Below are positions 46,581 to 57,600 of a stretch of DNA of 64,000 nt, one piece after another. The translations under genes and the position numbers were made by a program. The notes beneath the pieces were generated by a model. It had not been told where the DNA came from. It saw only the letters and a list, made by a program, of their open reading frames with translations, and did not search any database. This stretch comes from Nereocystis luetkeana (lineage: Eukaryota > Sar > Phaeophyceae > Laminariales > Laminariaceae): the NCBI GenBank assembly GCA_031213475.1, contig JARUPZ010000011.1:1302001-1366000 (forward strand). The letters run 5' to 3'. Numbering within the stretch: position 1 is the first letter of the stretch; each line of letters opens with the position of its first letter.

Positions 46581-48654
46581 ACATCAACAACAATATGCGC
46601 GCGTCCAACACCCTTCCCAAGGAACGTGGCCAACAGGCTGTCCGATCGAAACATCCGACACCAGACATCCTGTAATATGCCTTACGAAGGAGCACTAGAG
46701 CATCAACGTTACAGGGCTGCATGCGCCATGCAAGCTCTACGTTCGAGCGTGTGTTGTTTTTGAAGAAGGCGCGTCGCGGTAGGCAATAACTCAACGAACC
46801 AGTGGGTTAGTATCCATAGACAGGAGTAGTGGATGTATAGAGCAGAGCTTGGACGGAGGAAGGCTATCCTAACGATCGATTGATCGATTCGTCGAAACGC
46901 TCCTTTTTCCAAGGCGTAGATTGACCACGGCAACGCCAATGATACAAAGTGGGTACGGTTCTACAGAGGCGGTGAATCGGGGTCGTGTCTGCCTTGTCGC
47001 TCAGAACGTCCTTCAAATCACTCTGCTAAGATATTCCAAGAGGCCCTCGAGGAAATCGGAAAACGAGCTGCATATATATGGCCGCGGGAAACACACAAAC
47101 CGCCCCCCATCGTGGTATTGGCTTGCGTTCGCGGTTGTTCACATCGACATCTTTCCAAAGCCACCACCAGGTATTATTTTGGTCGAGAGCGATGTGTCTA
47201 TGGAAATATTTCGTGATGATTTTTCAAAGCCACCTAAGTCGTATTTTGGTTGTGAGTGCTTCTCTTGCTTTGGGGAAGCTGGGCTCGGAAAAAGCCTTGC
47301 CTGTTGCTACCTCGTACGAGTACACAGTAGAACGGCCATCGGGTTGGAGACGTGAAGCGTCGACCACTCTGTGATAATGTTCCTTGCACAGTAACCCGGT
47401 ATGCGTCCGGAGCGCGACAGTTCGCTTGTACGTAATGGCCGGGTCGATGTTTTTTGTACGGATACCCAACAGTCGGAGCGGTAACGGGTTCTATAACAGG
47501 CCCTGCCTTCGAGCTATTGTTACTATCGATACAATGGTCGGTCATACAGCATATACCTCTAGAGAGAGGATGTGGCTTGAGGACTGAAAAACAACAGGAG
47601 TGCTCGTAGCAGCAGTATTTGTGAATATACGCGTCAAGAATGCCGAATCAATCTATTACATCTCGGTTGACAGTTTTTCCGCGTGGAAACAAGACCAAAA
47701 TTCACAAAGAGCTGCAGCATTCGAGGTGTGCTCTTGAGTACTGAGTACCGCTCTAGTAGTAGTGGCTTTGGCACACCCTTTGGTATATCGGATGTTCTGA
47801 TACGAGTACGAGTATGCATCGGGTACGAGTGCATGTTACATTGTTGCATCGTCTTGGAGCAAACAAACGAGTTGGGTCTGCAGGTGCCGTGCAAACACAA
47901 GCAAATCTGAAAGTGAAGCACATAGCGGGCGGCTGCAGAGCTCGACGGGAGTCCGTGCCCCACTCGCACACCGGAAATATCTCAAGAGAAAAGCACTACA
48001 AGCACAAAACGAGTGCCAAAGGGCATGCATGGTCATCGTGCAAGCAGGGTCGCGTGCTGTCAACTCTCCGCATTCCGCGTTCCGCATTCCATCCCATACC
48101 GTCGGTCGAGAGAGAGCCGCCGTTCGTTCGTCGTCTTGCAAATGTAGGATAGGCAAAGAGGGCAAGATCAACAGTAGCCCAGCTCAATCTATACCAGGTA
48201 CCAATACTCAAGTTTCGAACGCAGTTGTAGCATCCACTGCACAGCAGAATGCCCCGAATATCATCGTATGCTTCCGACTTCGAACTGCTGAGTGGTGCGA
48301 TATGATGGTACTGGTACACATACTCGTACTGCGCGTTACTAAAACTCGGAGTAGGGCAAATACTATCTATCCCATCTGAACAGAAGCATCTAGTCATCGC
48401 AACATCACCCAATATCAGGATATATCAGCTCACCTTGTGATACCCCACGTCCTTTTCGGCCACCTTGCGCTCACAGCCCCCCAGTAGATCTCGCTTGGCC
48501 GGTAGTGGGCTTGCTTCACTGGTCGTACGTACTACTCCCGTTTAGGTAACGCCTCTACATCTTTATAGACCCGTTTCGAAGCATGGTTTCTCGGTCTCTC
48601 GTGCTTCTTCAATCTTTAACCCTTTTCGTTGTGCTCTTGGAGACTGCAGTCAAT
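46581..48654. other. intergenic region upstream of bL28m
   Basis: No exon or known repeat supported. A weak direct repeat (TTTCCAAAGCCACC / TTTTCAAAGCCACC) lies at about 47,150-47,245. Confidence 0.4.
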
Positions 48655-51600
48655 ATGTCGCTTCTGCGAAGACCGTCGATGAGCTTGCTGGAGGACTTTG
48701 CTAGAGGGTGCAAAAACCCCAAGATGACCCAGTATTCTAAACGAAGTCAGGTTGGGCTTTACGCTGGAAAGGATATTAGGTGAGTCAACACCGCAAACCC
48801 CAAAGTCGTGTAGCGTCCACTTGAGACTTAGGGCTGCTGACTGCTGAACAGCAGTACCAGGTACTGTTGTACTACTGCTGTAGTACCTGGTACAACTTAA
48901 TTTTCTCTTTGCGGCAGCAAAACAGTTAGATTGCGTAGCAGTACGCACAATGGGGTCGGAGCACAGTGGTTGGCGCCACCCTCTGTGCCGAGAGCCGAGA
49001 GCACTGCTGATATGGTAATGTTTTGAGAGCGTTCGAAGACGTTCTGCTGTGTACAGACAAAAGGTGTACGAGTACATACTTCGGATAATCATGCATAACC
49101 CGGTTACCCAGTACACCCGTATGGGCAAAACGCGTGACGGGTCGGGTTTGACTCGAAACACGCGGGTTTTGGGGGTAGCCAAAACCCGGGTACTCGGCCT
49201 GCACCTATGTTGCCCTGTCCTAGAGGTGTCCCCCGGATGATCGAAACCCGGGTACTCGTCGGGTACAACCCGGACGGTGACGGGTTCGGGTTTGAAACGA
49301 AACCCGCGGGTTTAGGGGGTGTCCAAAACCCAGGTACCCGTATGTTTGGCGTGTCCCCGGTTTAGTATGACTCACAATATCTCTATAAACCTCTCAAATC
49401 GACCCGAAACGGGGTGTCCCCACAGGTACTATTAATACCCGTTTTTCAGACTGAATGAAGGAATACCCATGCCTTCTCCACGATTTGCACGGAGGATTCG
49501 AGGATTCCCACTGATAGTTTCACACGCGTGTCTGCATGCTAGTATCTTCGGTATGCTGGGGGGGGTTACTATTACGGGGGACCATAGTTAATAGGACCTA
49601 TGGTATACATAAAAACCTATATATTTAACCATTTTTACTAACAATATTTGGTCCTATTAAGTATGGTCCCCCGTAAATAGGGGGGTTACTACCGGTGTAT
49701 ATTTGTATGATAGAGATGGTCCACAGCGTGCAGTTCCACTGCCCGCGGATCCCAGTGAGATCCTGCACACGAAGGCCAGGATTGGTAAAAAAGACGGGGA
49801 TGTCCCGCCGCGCGGGAGCTGCTGTATGCACCTCTTTGAATAGAGAAGTATTCGCAACAGGCAACAGGCAAGCAGACGAAGGCAGGACAGTACCCTCTTG
49901 TTGTTCTACGTGTACACACACAGAGAACAGGCCCCGGATATATATACCCTCGTTTGTAGTCCCGCCGCACCGGAGCTGCTGTGTGCGCAGATAGAGGTAT
50001 TCGCAACAGACAGACAATAAGCAGGCAGACAGAGGCAGGACACAATACTCTCTTGTGCTACGTCCACACACAGAAACAGGCCGGGATATACCCTCGTTTG
50101 TAACCCGCTGTAAAAGCGAGGAGAATCGGATCTTTAGGTTGGTAGTCTGCTAAGAAATTGTCATCGTAATAAGAAAAACGGCACAGCGGTGAACCGGGTT
50201 GTTTGAATATTAAGAACCTCAGGCTCGCCAAGATTGGGCGCGTCTGGTTGCCTGGCCCATACTCTGTATGAGTGTAATCGCCAGAACAGCCTGTGGTCAC
50301 AGGACAGGCAAAAACCGTCACCGATAGTATAAAAGCATCCAGGGGAGTCATTATTATGATTATTGACCAGTAGTCGATCGCGGGGGAAACAATGGAAAAC
50401 GCTCGAACGGGTTACGACGGTTGCAACGCTGAGTATCAACCGATCGGTTGAACTCACAGCTGACGTGCTTTGTGAGGTTTTTATAGGTGACAGCCCGATG
50501 AGCGAACGTGTCGGCAGCTTGAAGAGAAGATGAGTTTCGATCACTCAATCGGTCGTACTCACAGCTGAAATATAGAAAAAACAAAAGCGAGTTTCAACCA
50601 CTGAATCTGTCGTACAGCCACCTGTGATCACAGGTGACGTTTTTTCTTAGTTCGGCTCATTCTTATCGGAAATCATTTTTTACTTAATCATCTCCAAAGT
50701 TTGGAAATAATTGGAGATATGTATCAATATACGGAGGCGTTCTGTCAGACCTATGCCAATGGTACAGCGAAGTTGCAATAAAAAGTTTGAATTTCAAAAA
50801 TACCCGCCAAAAAAAATCAGAACACGCTTCCTATGGGCCACGTAAAAAAAATATATATATATCCTAACTTTTGGAAAAGCCCAAAAAAAGCAAATCTGGG
50901 GCCGATGTTGGGCCAACATCGGCTTGAGAAAAACTCAGGCCGATCTTTGGTTCGAAGCGGCGAGATTCCGAGTCCTCGACAGACATCGATCAACAAAACC
51001 AATGATTGCGCCATGAATTCTGAACGGAGTGCGCTCGTTAGGGGCTCCGACCCACCCTAGGGTCACCGTCTTCACACCATGGCCGGTGTCATGTGGCGGG
51101 AGCTGACCAGGAGTGTGATAAAAAAACATTTGGCCGCTGGTTTGCACAAAACAGAAGACAACACTTCTCCATCCGTCTCGAATGGCAAAAAATAGAGTTT
51201 TTTTCAGGTTTGGGAGGATACCGAAGGACGCCGCCGGCAAGCTCTCGCCCCCTAGACCATGAATCCACCCGATATCTTCGAGGCCGTCATCTATATTCGT
51301 TGGGCTTGCCAGATACCGAGTGGGTTGGCCGTGGGCTGAGTCTATGTCGAGATCGAGCGTCGATCGTCGCACGAGCTGGTTTTTATTACCGTGTTGACAA
51401 TTTGCGACCAGGAAAACACAAATTGCGCCGCCTGCAGCCGTTGGGGGGAAAAAACAAAAAAAAAAACATTTTTCTCTTTTTTTCCCCACAGCGGCGGTAC
51501 GAGAATTTTTTCGGCTGTTTTTTGAAAGCGATATATTTGAAAAAAAACTTTTGAACTTCGCGTTTCCATTGGCATAGGTCTCACTATTCGTGAAATTCTC

Positions 51601-54600
51601 CTAAAGCAAAAAAATAAGTTCGTTAAATTTCACACATTTGCAAAAAAAAACAGGAAAATATGGAAGATTGAAATATTGGGCGAAAACGATGTCGAAAATA
51701 TGGGGGGGGAAAAACTCTCCGATATATAAGAGTTCCGTAAGAATGTAATCATAATGTAGCAAAGGCTCAAATTGTAAAAATAAAAGATGGGACACTGACG
51801 AAAGTTTGCGAGTGGGTTCCAACCACTCAATGGATCGGACACACAAGTAAAAATGCGCAACAAGAATTCAGGCGAGAAACATTCCTCACGTCGGACAGAT
51901 AATCGATGATCTAGATATTTGAGGGCAGATATATTTCCTTTTCTCTGCGATCTAGCTCATGTTACAGGGTGTCGGGCGATCTGCCTTCCGTATAGGATGG
52001 CGGAGCTAATGCAATGCACAAATATTTGAAAAAATATGTTTTTTCACTGAACTTAACCTATACCTGGTACAGAAGAAGCAAGCGCCGAGGCTGCTTACTA
52101 GCGTGTCCACCCAACAAGAACAAACGAGTTACTCGGCGTATCGCCCTAAACGCAGCTCGAGCACGAGGCCGCCGGCTGTATCTCGTCGAGTGGACTTCGC
52201 CAGCGATTTACTTTCCACGCCAGCAGCCTTACTGCTCTACGACATCAAAACAGAGAGCCGAGCCCTTTACCCGCGAGGGTGGGCTTCACGTACGCCCATG
52301 CTCGTCAAACCGTGTTTGAGTACCAAAGAACGCAAGAAGAGCTCGAAGTAACGTCGCGGCAGAGGGAAGAAGGCAAGCTGTTCTCGTTCGTGCGTCCGGT
52401 GGAGGCGCGGTCAACGGAAGAGTCGACATCGCGCGCTCACTGACGAAGGTCGCTCCACATGCCCGAACTGACGGATTGGACAAGGCCCGACCGCGGTAGG
52501 CTCATATCGGGTCTGCCGGAGCTGCCGCACACTCACCCCCCCAACCCGGCGGAGGAACAAACGATGGATACGCCACGTGGGCGACGTCCCTCCTGAAGGC
52601 AATCAATAAGACAGATCCACCTTTCTTCACCAACAGAGAGACCGTACATGAAATAAGAGAGACCGTACAGCGGATGCGAAGTATCTTCATGGCCACAGCG
52701 ATGAATGTAGTCTTGTGGGTCTTTCGTCGAAACCGCGAGGCGTTCTTCACGATCCGTGACAAGGATCTCGTCTTCGGAGCTTTCGTTGCCGCTTGACCCT
52801 TCCTGTCGACGATCCTCTTCGGCGAGCGAAGATCTGATCCACGCGAAAACGGGCCTTGTGCGGCATAATATAGGCTTTTGAGATTTTATGCTTTCCGACC
52901 AACCCATGATCTTGCACACCGCAGGAGGCGCGACGAGCTCTGTTCCCGATAAAACAGTGCACAAACTAGACTGTACAATCTTCCGGGCACGCTCAGAAGA
53001 GGGAAAGCCTTCCCCCTCCTATCGCAACCTAGGCACAGCATCGGATAAGAGAGGAAGAATGGTACCCATTGTGCGAGTCGATTTTGTTCTGTATACATCA
53101 AGATGTAAAATACAAGACCACGAGCGTCGCCATTTCCAAGGATTACTTTGATGCCCATATTGGAACGTACACACTGTTGAACGACCCGATTGACGGAGTT
53201 GATGTGGGTTGACCCACGCCTGACTTCGACGATAAAATCGTCATCGTCGGCTTCAGGTCGCTGTCCGGCCTGGCGCGCAGCCTTTCGCGCGCGCGTAGCA
53301 CGAAGAATTTCAGCTTCAAGTAGCTGTGCAGGTTGGTGGTCGGCATGCTCGTCCATATGTATTCGAACATTATCCATTTCAACAGAGCCATCTCCATGCA
53401 CACGTTTTACCATTCTTGATTTACTACCGATTTATATTCGTATGATAGAGATTCATTTCATTTACTCGAGCCGTGACGCCTGCTCGCCATGGAGACCTGG
53501 GAACACCACCTACTACCTGTGGCACACATAATGTCAACATATCTTTCGCTACCTGAATGTATGTGTTTGCTGTACTCGTATGGAGTTCGAGTACGAACAG
53601 AAGTGTGTCGAGTACTCGTATCTGCTTCTTCCTGCGCAACCATACATAGGCTGCGCGCTACAATTTATACTAGGTATCATCAGGCATTTATCCCTACTTT
53701 GGTACATATACTCATCATGTTGTGTAGCTCGCAAAGAACTGCCAGGTAAGAGTACCGTGTTCCGTATGTATCAGGTAGTAGATCCGTACAACATCCAAAG
53801 GGCAAACCGATTGCGTTTATTTCTAGTGCTGTAGTTATTGGGGGGTTTTTAATACCCGGGCCTCTGTTCAAAGTACAAGATTAAATAAACACACCAGCTG
53901 AGACCTACGCCAATGGAAACGCGCAGCCCAAAAGTTTTCTTTCGAAAATATTGCTTTCGAAGAACAGCCGAAAAAATTCTCGAACCGCCGCTGTGGGAAA
54001 AAAGAGAAAAAATGTATGATTTTTTCTTTTTTCCCCCAACGGCTGCAGGCGGCGCAATTTGTTTTTTTCTGGTTACAAATTGTCAACACACTGATACAAA
54101 CCAGCTCGTGCGACGATCGACGCTCGACCTCGACATGGACACAGCCCACGGCCATCCCGCTCGGTGTCCGGCAAGGCCAACGAATATAGATGACGGCCTC
54201 GAAGATATCAGGTGGATCCATGGCCTAGGGGGCGAGAGCTTGCCGGCGGCGTCCTACGGTATCCTCCCAAACCTGAAAAAAAACTATATTTTTTGCCATT
54301 CGAGACAGATGGAGAAGTTTTGTTTTCTGTTTTGTGCACAGCAGCGCCCAATTGTGTTTTTTATCATATGCCTGGTCAGCTCCCGCCACATGACACCGGC
54401 CATGGTGTGAAGACGGTGACCCTAAGGTGAGTCGGAGCCCCTAACGAGCGCACTCTGTTCAGAATTCATGACGCAGTCGTTGGTTTTGTCGATCGATGTA
54501 TGTCAAGGACTCGGAATCTCGCCGCTTTGAACCAAAGATCGGCCTGAGTTTTTCTCATGCCGACGTTGGGCCCAAGATCGGCCCCAGATTTGCTTTTTTT

Positions 54601-57600
54601 GGGCTTTTCCAAAAGTTTGGAACTTTTTCCCCCCCCAAACGTGCCCATAGGAAGCGTGTTCTAAAAAATCTCGGAGGGTATCTTTGAAATTCAAACTTTT
54701 TATTCATTCTTCGCTTTCCCATTGGCATAGGTCCGAAATCGATGAGTTCGTCGAAGCTGATCTTTGCAAGCTGTGTGTGATACTTGCTGGTAGTGTTATT
54801 TGAGGGTTATAGTTATGGTTTCGACATCAAATCGTAGTCCGCACTGCTGTCGTCCGTTTGTGATACCCCTCCATGACCGTAAAAACGAAAACGGCTTGTC
54901 CGAGTACCCGGCTTTACCCGAGTTCTCGTCAAACCCCTTTGATTTCGTCTGATTACCCGGGTTACCCGCGACGGGTCCGGGTTTCATTTTCAGAATTATC
55001 CGAGTATTATACCCGTTTGTGACGGGTAATCGCCGAGGTACACCTCTAGACTGCCCACAAAAAAACTGATATTGTCAAAACTCCCGGCACCTAGAGGCAC
55101 TGGAACCACTTCTTTTTCCTGAGGAAACTTCCTTCTTTTGCTCCACAGTATTATAGCTCCGAACGTCCCCATGGAGCTAACATTTGTCAGGGCAGATATT
55201 ACCTCCTTGGCGCACTCGCGTGAGTGTGCCAGAGCGACAGCACTTTTCGTGTCCCCCCTCGGGGCGGACCTCGTCGCTCAAGTTTGAAAATGTGGTTCCA
55301 GGCGCTTGAATTTTCGGGTTCTCGTACTGTCGTAGGCACGTACAGTAGTTTTTCTTCTGGTGCAGACCAAGGAGACAAGGAGGAACGCAGAAGCTGCACG
55401 AGTACGTACTCACAACAGGGTGCACACAGTTCGGCTCGCGTGCTCTCGCTTGCGCCAGTAGAAGCATGCAAAAAAACACTGATTTTTTCCCCGATGCCCA
55501 CGCAGACGACACGTAGTGCGCTTGTCTCGATATTATAGGCTGGATATGCTCTTGGGAAAAGGTGCAAGAGAACAACGGAGCCTATTTTCTACATATGTAT
55601 GCACGAGTGAGTATATACGGCAGTAGCTTTTCTCCTGGGCTCCTCCTGCTCGTTCTACTGCAGGGAAAAGAACACTTAGCTACAGTACGAGAAACCGACC
55701 GTTCGAGCGCTTGGAACCACATTTTCAAATTTCAGCGACGAGGTCCGCCCGTAAGGAGGACATGGAAAGTGCTGTCGCTTTGGCACGCTCACGGGAGTGC
55801 ACCAAGGAGCTCATATCTGCCCTGCCAAAATTTGGCTCGATGGAAACATTCGGAGCTACTGCAGAGCATAAAACAAAATATCCCCAGGAAAAAGGTTTTA
55901 CCACTAAGAATTGTAATACGTAACACTGATTACGAGCGAACAGTGGCAGACGTGGATCCAGTGGTTTTGTTGTCGGGGTGTTTGTGTTTTGTGAGCAGTG
56001 CAATCCAGGTGGTGACCGGTTGGAGCATCTGGGTACCCTTATGTTTGGCACATGTCCCCCGTTTAGTATGTCTCAGAAAATCTCTAGAAACCTCCAAATC
56101 GACAGAAAACGGAGGAGCTACTACTTTTTACGAGGAACAGTGCGGAGATTTTAATCACGATTACGGGGACATTTACGAGCCATCCCCGGAATTCAGGCCT
56201 TGCGTTCGGGTTGGAGATAGGGTTAGGGTTGTTGTTAGTTGCCGGCTGTGAGAATTGCAGTGACGGGACTTGACGTGATCTTTTTTATAGTGTTAGTTGC
56301 CGGTCTTTGTTTGTATCACGTGAAGTCCCGTCGCTGTAATTAACACGGTCTTCAAGTCCGGCAACTAACACTAACCCTCACCGTATCCCCTACCCTAACC
56401 CTATCTCCAGCTCGAAACGCAAGGCCTGAAATCCGGGGATGGCTCGTAAATGTCCCCGTAGTCGTGGCGCCAACCCTAACCCAACGTAATCGCCATTACC
56501 AGTTCCCGGAACCGGGGTCCCTGTGGCCTGTCCACACTGCCCACAAAGAGTTTCCGCTACTGCTGTCGTTTTTCCTGTCATGTTTGTTGATATCTTTGAT
56601 GGCCTTTGGGTCTACTACTTGCAGATGCACGATGTACCAGGTACGCTCGTAGGCATGCAGTTCTTTTCAGTTCTTTTAGTTGAGCCGTGACACCTGCCCG
56701 ACACGGAAACCTGTGAACGCCGACTACTATTAATATATGGCGCACATAATGTCTATTTGCATTTGGCTACCAACCTGAATGTGCTCACTTCAGGGGCATA
56801 CATAAGTGTGGGTATATGATGTTTCGGTGTTCACGTAAAGCTGCCCGTTCAGGCCAACTTCCTCAGGAGCCTTTACCGCCATCTTGACCAACAAAACGGA
56901 CCAGATTAATACATGTTTGCGGTGGTCCGCGCATTTTTCAGATCGTCCGAAACGCGCGGCGATTCCGCGCTCGGGTCGAGCCCTAGCCTGGACTAGGGTT
57001 GGGGTTGGGGTTATGACTAAGGTTGGAGTTGGGTTGGGTTGACGCCTTTTGGTGATTTGTTGGCAAAAAAACGTCCAAAGGACGTAAAACCGGCAAAAAT
57101 CAGAGTGTATTTGGTACCCTGTATCTGGTATGATTTCCATGCTGAAGACCGGTAAAGGTACCTCAAGTTCCTTAGACGTGCCCGAACAGAAAATAGAGCC
57201 TTCCCAAGCATAACCGCAGCTGGCACACCAACCAAGTAGGCCTCTCTCTGGTTGGGGTTACGGTTAGGGTAAGAGTTGCGGGTCGGGGCGGTGGCCGCCG
57301 CTAGCCGAAGCCGGCAAACGTCTGACCATCAGGCAGCGTCGGGGACAAATCCCCTGCAGTTTCGTGACTAAACCCTCCCTCATAAGAAGAGCGTAATTTG
57401 TTTCAGGCACGTCTGAAAAGCTTCGCCTGAACGGGCAGATATACGTCAGCTGTTTTTTTTGCGTACAACCATTACATACATACGCCGCACGCCCTTACTC
57501 GTACACGCACGGCGTGTCGCTCCATAGCAGCACATCATAGTCATTAGGTTGTGCAACTGGGCATGAAACACCTAGGTAGTGCCGGTATGTATCGGGTGTC

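Noticed and set aside
48583-48654. Upstream ATG as the start of bL28m
   Set aside because: The added 24 residues are strongly hydrophobic and unlike a mitochondrial presequence; kept as an alternative only.
50748-54738. Single large element of the Polinton type, with 840-bp terminal repeats
   Set aside because: Each arm has its own terminal inverted repeats and the interior matches Helitron proteins; no capsid, polymerase or integrase pattern seen.
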